From assembly GCF_036488675.1 (NCBI RefSeq), contig NZ_CP133148.1:1488001-1552000 (forward strand): a stretch of DNA of 64,000 bases, given 5' to 3'. Shown one piece after another: positions 56,484 through 64,000 of this stretch; the first letter of the stretch is position 1; each line of letters starts with the position of its first letter. Source of the DNA: Sinorhizobium chiapasense (GTDB lineage Bacteria; Pseudomonadota; Alphaproteobacteria; Rhizobiales; Rhizobiaceae). Both the position numbers and the translations under genes were made by a program. Below the pieces are notes generated by a model that searched no databases, was not told the origin of the DNA, and was given only the letters and a program-made list of their open reading frames with translations.

Positions 56484-57587
56484 ATGGAAATTGTCGCATT
56501 CGATATCGAGCCGGTGGTCCTGAAGAAGGACGATCCGGAATGGAAATTCGCGCTTGGCGCCAATCCGAACACGGAAGGCGTGATCCTGCGCATCGCAACG
56601 GCAGATGCCGAGGGGTTCGGCTATGCCTCGGCCACTGCCCATATGGGCTCGATCAAGTCCACGCTCGTTGCCGAACTCGGTCATTTCCGTCCCCTGGTGC
56701 TCGGCAGGCACGCTGACGAGATCGGCGCCATCATGCAGGGGCTCGACCGCAGGCTCCGTGGAGCTCCGCAGGCCAAGGCCGCTGTCGACTGCGCGCTCCA
56801 CGACCTTCTGGCACGGACGCTGAATGTCCCGCTGACGACGCTGCTAGGCGGTAAACTGCGCAGCGAGGTGCCGATCCTGCGCATTCTTGCCATCAAGTCA
56901 CCGGATGAGATGGCCGCTCAGGCGAGGCGCCTTGTCGACCAGGGATACCGTTACCTGAAGATCAAGGTGCACGGCCATGTCGACGAGGATGTCGCGCGGG
57001 TCGTGGCTATCCGTGCCGAGGTCGGCCCGCACGTGCACCTGACGATCGATGCCAACCAGTCATATTCGCCGAAAGATGCGGTAACCGCGATCCTCAAGAT
57101 GGCGGATCATGGCATCGAGCTCGTCGAGCAGCCGGTGCCAGCCGAGGATCGCGAAGGCTTGTCGCTCGTGACGAGGATGGTCCCGATCGCCGTCGAGGCC
57201 GACGAGGCGGCAGGCTCTCTCGCAGAAGTCTACGACCTGGCAAAACACCGGCGCGTGGATGCGATCAGCCTGAAGATCCCGAAGCTCGGCGGGATCCGCA
57301 ATACGCTCACGGCGGCTGCGCTCTGTGAAGAGGCGGGCATCCAGTACCGGATGGGTGCCGCTGTCGGCAGCCGGCTGCTCTCCTCCTTCGCCATTCACCT
57401 CGCCTGCGCACTTCCGGGAGCCGAATACGCCTGCGAGCTCGGCGAGTTCGAGCGGCTGCTCGGCGATCCCTTTGGCGGCCTGTCCGTCGACGGCGGAATG
57501 CTCCGACTACCGTCCGGCCCTGGAACCGGAGTGCAAAAGGCCGATGCCGGGGACAGGGCGACCGAGAATTACGAAGCTTCACGATGA
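56484..57587 (+). CDS. Mandelate racemase / muconate lactonizing enzyme family protein
   Basis: The 367-residue enolase-superfamily protein has the K-x-K pair Lys159/Lys161 (YLKIKVHG), metal ligands Asp189 (TIDANQSYS), Glu215 (EQPVP) and Asp240 (VEADEA), and Lys264 on strand six (SLKIPKLGG). Two acid/base lysines on opposite faces place it in the muconate-lactonizing subgroup (cycloisomerase, epimerase or N-acylamino-acid racemase reactions), not the mandelate racemase subgroup with a His. The substrate is unknown. Confidence 0.9.
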   Translation: MEIVAFDIEPVVLKKDDPEWKFALGANPNTEGVILRIATADAEGFGYASATAHMGSIKSTLVAELGHFRPLVLGRHADEIGAIMQGLDRRLRGAPQAKAAVDCALHDLLARTLNVPLTTLLGGKLRSEVPILRILAIKSPDEMAAQARRLVDQGYRYLKIKVHGHVDEDVARVVAIRAEVGPHVHLTIDANQSYSPKDAVTAILKMADHGIELVEQPVPAEDREGLSLVTRMVPIAVEADEAAGSLAEVYDLAKHRRVDAISLKIPKLGGIRNTLTAAALCEEAGIQYRMGAAVGSRLLSSFAIHLACALPGAEYACELGEFERLLGDPFGGLSVDGGMLRLPSGPGTGVQKADAGDRATENYEASR

Positions 57588-57594
57588 CGAAAGG

Positions 57595-58806
57595 ATGACC
57601 GAGGTGGGAAAGCATGCATCTTCCGGAAAATACGCGATCGTTGGCCTCGGCGTTGTCGCCGGGCCGCAGCCGGACCGATCGGAACGAATGATCGCGGCAG
57701 AGGCGGCGAGGCTTGCGATCGCCGATGCGGGCCTGACAAGGGCCGATATCGGTGGCGCGATCGATCTTAGACGTACGGGCGGCGGCGGTGATCGCGCCAG
57801 TTATTCGGACGCCTTTACGCGTGTTCTCGGCATCAAGAACAATTTCTATTTCACCTGTGGGCGCGGCGGCGCGCTGGCCGGCCTCGGCATGGCTGCCACC
57901 ATGTCCTATCTCGATAGAGGCATCGCGGACTACGTCGTGCTGATGGGTGCCGTGACGGACTGGTCGCAGTCGCAGGAGACCCGCAAGAAGGGGTTTCGCG
58001 GCATGGCGCATGCCGAAAAGCGTGGCTACTGGGGCAAGCCGCTCGGTGACTCCCGCGCCGTCAGCCACCATAGTTGGATGGCGGCTCGCCACATGGCCGT
58101 CTACGGCACGACGAGCGCCCAACTCGGCGCCATTTCCGTCGCCGAACGGCAATGGGCCTGCATGAATCCGGAAGCCAAGATGTATGGCCGGCCGATCACT
58201 GTCGAGGACCATCAGAACTCCCCGCTGGTCGCCGAGCCCTATCACCTGCTCGACATGAGCCAGGTATCCGATGGCGGGATCGCCTTTATCCTCACGACGG
58301 CGGACCGCGCCAAGGATTGCGCCAAGCCGCCGGTCTATGTGCTCGGCCAGGGATTTGGAGAAGTCTCCGCCGACTTGTGGTGGGAGAAGAAGAATTTCAC
58401 CCACATGGCCGTCGAGCCAGCCAAGAAGCAGGCGTTCGGTCAGGCCGACATTACGCTTGACGATGTCGACTGTGCCCAGCTCTACGACTGCTTCACGGCA
58501 GAGGTCCTGTTCCAACTCGAGGACTACGGCTGGTGCAAGAAAGGCGAGGGGGGTGCCTTCGTCGCTGACGGCAACATGGCGCCCGGTGGCTCGATCCCGG
58601 TCAACACCGGCGGCGGCCTGCTCTCCTGCTACCACCTCGGCGATCTGACCGGACTGGCCGAGTCCGTCCGGCAGCTTCGCGGCGAAGCCGGCGAACGCCA
58701 GATCGAGGATTGCGACATCGTTCTCACCACCGGCCATGGCGGCGAACTCGTCTCTCCCGGCATGTGCTCCATCCACACCTGCACGCTGCTCGGGAGGCAC
58801 GCATGA
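57595..58806 (+). CDS. SCP2-type thiolase family protein
   Basis: The 403-residue thiolase-fold protein (ATG 57595, after GACGAAAGG) has the expected nucleophile Cys88 (FYFTCGRGGAL), the segment AQLYDCFTAEVLFQLED typical of SCP-x/Ltp-type thiolases, and a C-terminal NTGGG...YHLGDLTG where His347 remains but the usual GHP is altered. Such proteins cleave or, in the Ltp2 branch with a DUF35 partner, retro-aldol-cleave CoA thioesters. Its stop overlaps the DUF35 gene (ATGA). Confidence 0.88.
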   Translation: MTEVGKHASSGKYAIVGLGVVAGPQPDRSERMIAAEAARLAIADAGLTRADIGGAIDLRRTGGGGDRASYSDAFTRVLGIKNNFYFTCGRGGALAGLGMAATMSYLDRGIADYVVLMGAVTDWSQSQETRKKGFRGMAHAEKRGYWGKPLGDSRAVSHHSWMAARHMAVYGTTSAQLGAISVAERQWACMNPEAKMYGRPITVEDHQNSPLVAEPYHLLDMSQVSDGGIAFILTTADRAKDCAKPPVYVLGQGFGEVSADLWWEKKNFTHMAVEPAKKQAFGQADITLDDVDCAQLYDCFTAEVLFQLEDYGWCKKGEGGAFVADGNMAPGGSIPVNTGGGLLSCYHLGDLTGLAESVRQLRGEAGERQIEDCDIVLTTGHGGELVSPGMCSIHTCTLLGRHA

Positions 58807-59264
58807 ACATCAATCCGCAATCCTACACGGTCGACCTCGACTGGAAGAAGCCCTATCCTAGCATCGACCATGACAATGAAGCTTTCTGGGACGGGCTCAA
58901 AGAGCACAAGCTGCTCGTCTGGAAATGCAAGCAATGCGGCGCGGTCTACTGGCCGAAGGCCTATTGCCAGAACCACGACAACGAGCCCTTTGCCGCGAAT
59001 TGCGAATGGACGGAGGCGTCCGGGCGCGGAAAGATCTTCGCCTTCAACATCCATCACTGGGCCTTCCATCCGGGGTTCAAGGAAGAGGTGCCCTACGTCT
59101 ATGCGCTGATCGAGCTCGACGAAGGGCCGTTGATCAGCTCCCAGCTCGTCGGCGGTGACCTGCCGACCGACATCCACACAGTCGGGCAGACGGTCGAGAT
59201 CGTCTACGAGGACCATCCCGCTCAGGGCTTCACGCTCCCCAAGTTCCGTGTCGTGAGGGAATGA
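58803..59264 (+). CDS. DUF35 zinc-ribbon / OB-fold protein
   Basis: The 153-residue protein has an N-terminal zinc-ribbon with Cys42, Cys45, Cys55 and His58 or Cys67 (WKCKQCGAVYWPKAYCQNH), followed by an OB-fold (SGRGKIFAFNIHHWAFHPGF, VGQTVEIVYED). DUF35 proteins are obligate partners of SCP2-type thiolases and of steroid side-chain aldolases, binding CoA. Its ATG overlaps the thiolase stop, which fits a two-subunit enzyme. Confidence 0.9.
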   Translation: MNINPQSYTVDLDWKKPYPSIDHDNEAFWDGLKEHKLLVWKCKQCGAVYWPKAYCQNHDNEPFAANCEWTEASGRGKIFAFNIHHWAFHPGFKEEVPYVYALIELDEGPLISSQLVGGDLPTDIHTVGQTVEIVYEDHPAQGFTLPKFRVVRE

Positions 59265-59272
59265 GGAAACAC

Positions 59273-61441
59273 ATGGCTGGCCAGATACACTCCCTTCCTG
59301 CCAGGAGCCTGCTTGCGCCTCGTTCCGTTGCCTTTGTCGGGGTATCCGCCAAGGGTGGCGCTGGCAACAAGATGCTGAATTCGGCGCTGCGCTCCGGGTT
59401 CGCGGGCGAGATCTGGCCGGTCAATGCCAATGCCGGGGAGATCGCCGGCGTACCCTGCGTCCCCAGCCTCAGTGCGCTCCCTGCCGTGCCGGACTGCATC
59501 GTCATATCGGTTCCGGCCGAAGGCGTGCTCACGCTTGTCGAGGAGGCCGCATCGATTGGCGTTCGCGCCGCTCTCGTCGTGTCCGAAGGCTTTGCCGATG
59601 CGGGCACGCCCGAGGGCCGGGAGCGACAGGAACGTCTTCAAGCCATTGCGAAGGCTTCGGGCATGGCGGTCGCCGGACCCAATTGCATGGGTATCGCGAC
59701 GCTCGCCCACCGGTTTGCGGCGACCATGGCCGACATTCCCGCAAAGCTCGATGCCGGCGGCATTTCGCTCGTCTCGCAAAGCGGCGGCCTGCTCAATGCG
59801 GTTGCCGAGCTCAGTGCCAATCGCGGCATCGGCATGAACTATCTGATCTCCATCGGCAATCAGGCGGTGCTGGACCTCGCGGACTATATCGACTTCCTTG
59901 CGGATGACCCGAAGACGAGCGTCATCGCCTGCATCATGGAGGGTGCCAAGGACGGGCGACGGTTCCGTGCCGCCGTCGAGCGGGCCTCGAGGGTCAAGCC
60001 GCTGGTCATCCTGAAGCTCGGCCAGAGCACCGCCGGCCAGGCCGCGACCTTCGCCCACACCGGCACGCTTGCCGGCCGGCACGAGGCGTATGAGGCACTG
60101 TTCCGCGCAAACGGCGTCGCCGCCGTTTCGAGTCTCGACGATCTGGTGGAAACGGCAGCGCTTCTTGCGACGGCGCCCCTGCCTGCGGGGAACCGTGTCT
60201 GCCTTCTGACGGTCTCGGGCGGCGCCACGTCGCTGATCGGTGACCTCGGCGAGCGGGCCGGCGTCACCTTCGGGCGGATCGACGAGGAGACCAGCCGCCG
60301 CGTCGGCGAGGCGCTCGGCGTCGCACGCGACTTCGGCAATCCGCTCGATACGGTCGGCATGCCGCGCCTGCGCCAGGATGGCGCGATCGAAGGCGTCGTC
60401 GGCGCGCTTCTCGATAGCGCCGAGATCGACGTCATCGGTCTTGTTCTCGGCATGCGCCTCGAGGGCGCCGAGAATCACGACAAGCTCGTCGGGCGCGTGG
60501 CCGAGATCGCCAGGACGGCAAGCAAGCCGTTGCTCGTCCTGTCCTTTATCTCGAACAGCCTGACCGCGCATTGGCGCGGCTATGCGGGAGAGAAGGGGCT
60601 ACCGCTGGTCGAGGATGTCGAGCTCGGATTGCGCGCGATCCGCCACCTGACCGATTACGCGGCATTTCGGCACAACATGTCCGCTGGCCGCGAGCCATCG
60701 CAGACGCGCCGCGCGCCTGGGAATGGCCGCGCCGGCGTTGCCCTCAACGAGGCGGAAAGCAAGCGCATCCTCGGGCGGGCCGGCCTTCCGGTAACGCGGG
60801 AATATCTCGCAGCGACGCCAAAGGAAGCAAAAGCGCTGGCTGAAAAGGTCGGCGGCCGCGTCGCCCTGAAAATACAATCGCGCGACATTCCGCACAAATC
60901 GGATGTCGGCGGCGTCCATCTTGGCGCGACCGTCGACGATGCCGAAACGATGTCGCTGAAGATTTTGACGAATGCCAAAACGGCCTGTCCAGAGGCCGCC
61001 ATCGACGGTATCCTCGTGCAGGAAATGGTTGGTGAAGGCGCGGAATTCATTATCGGCATGACGTATGACGAACAATTCGGCCCGCTGGTTGTCGTGGGCG
61101 GCGGCGGCGTAATGGTCGAGGTGTTCAAGGATGCAAGTGTCGGTTTGGCTCCGCTAACACGTCAGCAGGCCACGGAAATGGTCGCCCGGCTGAAGATTTC
61201 CGTTCAGCTTGACGGTTTCCGCGGCACTCCCCCACTCGATAGAGAAGCCCTGATTGATTGTCTCGTCGCGTTTTCGAACTTCGTGGCGTCGACCGATGGC
61301 CAGTTTGCGGCCATCGATCTCAATCCGGTCTTCGTTCGCATCCGCGGGAGGGGTGTGAAAATAGCCGACGCCCTCATCATCACCAGCGGTCTTTGGGAGG
61401 AAGACAATGAACAGACGGAGCCACATTACGCAGTCAGTTAG
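59273..61441 (+). CDS. ADP-forming acyl-CoA synthetase
   Basis: The 722-residue protein is a fused acetyl-CoA-synthetase (ADP) type ligase. A CoA-binding Rossmann domain (FVGVSAKGGAGNKML), succinyl-CoA-ligase-like domains (LVSQSGGLLNAV, then the phosphohistidine loop TFAHTGTLAG) and a C-terminal ATP-grasp domain (LKIQSRDIPHKSDVGGV, LVQEMVGEGAE) are in order. ATG 59273 has GAGG at good spacing; ATG 59261 overlapping the DUF35 stop is the alternative. It would activate a carboxylic acid for the thiolase step, or recover ATP from a CoA product. Confidence 0.9.
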   Translation: MAGQIHSLPARSLLAPRSVAFVGVSAKGGAGNKMLNSALRSGFAGEIWPVNANAGEIAGVPCVPSLSALPAVPDCIVISVPAEGVLTLVEEAASIGVRAALVVSEGFADAGTPEGRERQERLQAIAKASGMAVAGPNCMGIATLAHRFAATMADIPAKLDAGGISLVSQSGGLLNAVAELSANRGIGMNYLISIGNQAVLDLADYIDFLADDPKTSVIACIMEGAKDGRRFRAAVERASRVKPLVILKLGQSTAGQAATFAHTGTLAGRHEAYEALFRANGVAAVSSLDDLVETAALLATAPLPAGNRVCLLTVSGGATSLIGDLGERAGVTFGRIDEETSRRVGEALGVARDFGNPLDTVGMPRLRQDGAIEGVVGALLDSAEIDVIGLVLGMRLEGAENHDKLVGRVAEIARTASKPLLVLSFISNSLTAHWRGYAGEKGLPLVEDVELGLRAIRHLTDYAAFRHNMSAGREPSQTRRAPGNGRAGVALNEAESKRILGRAGLPVTREYLAATPKEAKALAEKVGGRVALKIQSRDIPHKSDVGGVHLGATVDDAETMSLKILTNAKTACPEAAIDGILVQEMVGEGAEFIIGMTYDEQFGPLVVVGGGGVMVEVFKDASVGLAPLTRQQATEMVARLKISVQLDGFRGTPPLDREALIDCLVAFSNFVASTDGQFAAIDLNPVFVRIRGRGVKIADALIITSGLWEEDNEQTEPHYAVS

Positions 61442-62501
61442 CTTATTTATGGCGTTCCCGCTCTTGGCGGGTCTCGGAACACCGGTGTTTGCGCAGAGTC
61501 AGGAGGAGATCCTGCATTATGCCGGTGCCGATCGAGAGAAGGTTCTCGCGGAAGGTGCTGCCAAGGAAGGCGAGCTCGTTGTCTATTCGGCAATGATCGC
61601 CGATCAGGCCCTGCAGCCGCTCACCGAGGCCTTCATGAAGAAGTATCCCTCGGTGAGCGTGACCTTCTGGCGCGGTGACTCCGAGGATATCGCGCAGCGT
61701 GTGCTTGCCGAAGAACGCGCCAACAATGTCGTCGTCGACGTCGTCGAAGGCACCAGCGTCAGCGAGAACCTGATCAAGGCCGAAGCGGTTCAGACCTTCA
61801 CCTCGCCGATGCTCGATCAGTATCCGGATTCCTACCGCGATCCCAACCACCTGTGGGCCGCGACACGGGTGAGCTATTACTGCATGGCCTATAACACCGA
61901 CATGGTGAAGGCGGCCGACGTTCCGAAGAGCTACGAGGACCTTCTCGATCCGAAGTGGCAAGGCCAGATCGCCTGGCGGATCGGCAGCGAGAGCGGCACG
62001 CCGTTGTTCATCACGAATCTTCGTTCCGCCTGGGGCGAGGAAAAGGCGGAAGACTACCTCAAGAAACTTTCGGCGCAGAAGATCGTGAATTTCGGTGCCG
62101 GCAGCGCACGCACGCTCGTCGACCGGGTGATCGCCGGCGAATATGCGATGGCGCTCAATGTCTTCTGTCATCATCCGCTGATCAGTGCGGAGGACGGCGC
62201 GCCCGTCGCGTCGCAGCTCATGAGCCCAGTCGCCTCGACGACGGCTACGCTGCTGATCCCGAAGAACATCCAGCATCCTTACGGCGCGGCGCTCTTTACC
62301 GATTTCCTCCTGTCGGAAGACGGTCAGAAGATCCTGCTTGGCGCGGACTATTTCCCCGCCCATCCGAAGGTGCTGCCTTCGGAGATGCTTCAGAAGATCG
62401 TGCCGCATGAAGTCGGCTACGAGGAAAACCTCGTTCGCCCGGAGGCGCTCGTCAACAACGGCAAAAAGTCGGACGAACTGTACCAGACGTATTTTAGATG
62501 A
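61407..62501 (+). CDS. ABC transporter substrate-binding protein (iron/polyamine type)
   Basis: The 364-residue protein has a Sec signal peptide ending VFAQS (about residue 30) and the family 1/FbpA-type fold (GELVVYSAMIADQALQPLTEAFMKKYPSVSV). Members bind Fe(III), thiamine, putrescine or phosphonates. Without conserved paired tyrosines clearly placed for Fe(III), an organic ligand is likely. Its first 35 bases overlap the synthetase gene. It is followed by its permease. Confidence 0.9.
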   Translation: MNRRSHITQSVSLFMAFPLLAGLGTPVFAQSQEEILHYAGADREKVLAEGAAKEGELVVYSAMIADQALQPLTEAFMKKYPSVSVTFWRGDSEDIAQRVLAEERANNVVVDVVEGTSVSENLIKAEAVQTFTSPMLDQYPDSYRDPNHLWAATRVSYYCMAYNTDMVKAADVPKSYEDLLDPKWQGQIAWRIGSESGTPLFITNLRSAWGEEKAEDYLKKLSAQKIVNFGAGSARTLVDRVIAGEYAMALNVFCHHPLISAEDGAPVASQLMSPVASTTATLLIPKNIQHPYGAALFTDFLLSEDGQKILLGADYFPAHPKVLPSEMLQKIVPHEVGYEENLVRPEALVNNGKKSDELYQTYFR

Positions 62502-62566
62502 TTGGAGCGAGGCCGCCGATCGGGCGGCCTCTCTGACCGGCAATAGACGAGAGAGTTCTAAGCGAT

Positions 62567-64000
62567 ATGAAAACGCTTCAATTATCCGCCGCAACGGTGC
62601 CGACGGTCAGGAAGATCAATTTTTCGCCCGTCGTGCTCATTCTGGCCGCCATTCTGTTGGTGCTCATCATTCCGCCGGCCGCCTACCTGGTCGCCTCGAG
62701 CCTCTACACGACCAATTTCGACGGTTCTTTCGATCAGTTCACCTTTCAGTTTTTTGCCGATCTCCTTCGCAATCCCTATTTCCTGCGAAGCCTCGTGCAC
62801 ACCGCCGTCTATTCGCTCGGTTCCGGCTGCGTCGGGATCGTCCTCGGTACTGTGCTCGCCATCATCGTCGAACGGACCAATACGCCGGGCCGCAAATATG
62901 CCTTCCTCGGTGCCGTCATCTCGCTTGCGATCCCGCACGTGCTCTACACCGTTGCCTGGCTCATGATTCTTGGCAAATCAGGCCCGTTCAACCAGATGCT
63001 GAAGGCGATGTTCGGGGCGTCGGCGCCGACATTCGACGTCTATTCGCTGCCAGGGATGATCCTGATTGAAGGCGTCGGATTCGTGCCGCTGACCTTCCTG
63101 ATGATGTCCGCGGTCCTGCGCTCGACGGATGCCGCCTTCGAGGAAGCATCGATGATGAGCGGGGCAGGGCCGATCGCGACCTTCTGGAAGATAACTCTGA
63201 GGATGGGCATGCCCGGCGTGCTGGCGTTGCTGCTGTTGAGCTTTATTCGTGCCTTCGAATCCTTCGAGGTTCCGGCAATCGTCGGTCTTGCAGGAAATAT
63301 CGAGGTCTTGAGCACGAGCATCTACCAGAGTTCGCGTGCGACAACGCCGCCGAATTTCGGTCAGGCCGGAGCCTATTCCGTCTGTCTGCTCGCGTTCCTT
63401 GCCTGCCTGCTCTATTTCTACGGGCGCCTTTCCCGGCACGCGCATCGGTATCAGACGATAACCGGCAAGGGATACCGTCCGCGCGTGATCGATCTCGGGC
63501 GTGGCCGCTATGTCAGCATGCTGGCCCTCGTCGCCATCCTGCTCTTGGTCATCGGCCTGCCGCTGGCGATCATCGTCTTCGTGTCCTTCCAACCCTTCTT
63601 CGGAAGTTTCAGCATCGCCAGCCTCTCGCGCTGGACGCTGAAGAACTACGCGACGGTGATCGGTCCAGGCTTTTTCCGCTCGACGCTCGTCAACACGCTG
63701 GTGCTAGGTACGATCACGGCGAGCCTTGTCGTGCCATTCACGGCCCTTTGCGCGTGGCTCGCCGTTCGCCGCAAACCTGCAGCATGGGTGCTTGACCAGC
63801 TCGCCACCGCGCCGCTGACATTTCCTTCGATCGTCATGGGCGTCGCTTTCCTGCAGGTCTTCGTCAATCTGCCGTTCCCGTTCTACGGGACGCTGAGCTC
63901 GGTGATCGTTGCTTCGGCCGTCGCCTATCTGCCCTACGGCATGCGCTATGCCTATGCCGGCGTGCTGCAGATCCATTCCGATCTCGAAGAGGCTTCGACA
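62567..64000 (+). CDS. ABC transporter permease (FbpB-like, two fused domains), 5' part
   Basis: From ATG 62567 the frame stays open to the window end (478 codons). It has an N-terminal basic stretch and about six transmembrane helices, with a first EAA loop EEASMMSGAGPIATFWKITL near residues 188-207. A second set of helices ends with the start of the second EAA loop (LEEAST) at the edge. This duplicated form is typical of FbpB-type permeases. It lies 65 bases after the binding protein; the ATPase is probably just outside. Confidence 0.9.
   Translation, partial: MKTLQLSAATVPTVRKINFSPVVLILAAILLVLIIPPAAYLVASSLYTTNFDGSFDQFTFQFFADLLRNPYFLRSLVHTAVYSLGSGCVGIVLGTVLAIIVERTNTPGRKYAFLGAVISLAIPHVLYTVAWLMILGKSGPFNQMLKAMFGASAPTFDVYSLPGMILIEGVGFVPLTFLMMSAVLRSTDAAFEEASMMSGAGPIATFWKITLRMGMPGVLALLLLSFIRAFESFEVPAIVGLAGNIEVLSTSIYQSSRATTPPNFGQAGAYSVCLLAFLACLLYFYGRLSRHAHRYQTITGKGYRPRVIDLGRGRYVSMLALVAILLLVIGLPLAIIVFVSFQPFFGSFSIASLSRWTLKNYATVIGPGFFRSTLVNTLVLGTITASLVVPFTALCAWLAVRRKPAAWVLDQLATAPLTFPSIVMGVAFLQVFVNLPFPFYGTLSSVIVASAVAYLPYGMRYAYAGVLQIHSDLEEAST

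Noticed and set aside
57307..58800. 497-codon minus-strand frame opposite the thiolase gene
   Set aside because: Antisense shadow; the thiolase reading has motifs and ribosome-site support.
59222..60571. 449-codon minus-strand frame opposite the acyl-CoA synthetase gene
   Set aside because: Antisense shadow with low-complexity Arg/Ala/Asp composition.

Overview
The window is 64 kb of gene-dense, GC-rich alphaproteobacterial chromosome. It most resembles the Rhizobiaceae, and within them the Sinorhizobium/Ensifer group. The evidence is a set of RIME-type palindromic intergenic repeats, an alphaproteobacterial SOS box (GTTC-N7-GTTC) in front of lexA, a glnB-glnA operon with a sigma-54 promoter, and rhizobial gene families (HspQ, IalB-like, HlyU-like, DUF1203). 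The genus is an inference from gene content and repeat style; no database was searched.

Layout. 1-0.5 kb: 3' end of a CBS-domain CorC/HlyC protein. 0.8-6.3 kb (minus): a tight ppiD-like, trpD, trpC, moaC, moeA cluster. 6.7-13 kb (plus): Na/phosphate symporter, glmU, glmS, GNAT, DUF502. 13-19.2 kb: recG (minus), sdhE and mfd (plus). 19.3-23.6 kb: FrnE/DsbA-like protein, YejA-like binding protein, IalB-like protein, hspQ. 23.8-25.7 kb (minus): glnB-glnA with a sigma-54 site. 26-30.6 kb: nnrE/D, gpt, a CinA-type protein, a decayed wrbA, small proteins. 30.8-31.3 kb: two coupled small genes. 31.5 kb: tRNA-Leu(TAA). 31.6-37.5 kb: an accessory zone with a broken ATP-dependent DNA ligase gene, SDR/TetR, an alpha/beta hydrolase, EamA/LysR and a probably frameshifted HxlR gene. 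37.8-42.4 kb: HAD hydrolase, a secreted protein, trkH broken by a one-base frameshift, ilvA, hlyU. 42.6-46.5 kb: cpdB, Lrp-type regulator and ald. 46.5-50.4 kb (minus): DUF1203, then a cysK-alaX-sseA-GNAT sulfur/amino-acid operon. 50.8-54.1 kb: SDR, paired SMR exporters, tRNA-Asn, a small membrane protein, tRNA-Cys, lexA. 54.3-64 kb: a LysR regulator divergent from a catabolic and transport operon.

The most interesting unit is the last one (55.6-64 kb). It holds a 3-hydroxyisobutyrate-dehydrogenase-like enzyme, a muconate-lactonizing-type enolase-superfamily enzyme, an SCP2-type thiolase translationally coupled to a DUF35 zinc-ribbon/OB protein, an ADP-forming acyl-CoA synthetase, and an iron/polyamine-type ABC binding protein with a double permease. 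The spacing is near zero or overlapping. Together this reads as uptake plus CoA-dependent breakdown of one substrate that I cannot identify; the thiolase-DUF35 pair suggests thiolytic or retro-aldol C-C cleavage.

Other points: three genes are disrupted by frameshifts or deletions (trkH, wrbA, the ligase) and a fourth probably is (HxlR). There are eight or more RIME-like repeat copies, several truncated. An NtrC-like palindrome lies about 280 bp upstream of the glnB sigma-54 promoter, with a RIME copy between them. A 57-residue gene sits in a TGATG-coupled pair at 30.8-31.3 kb.
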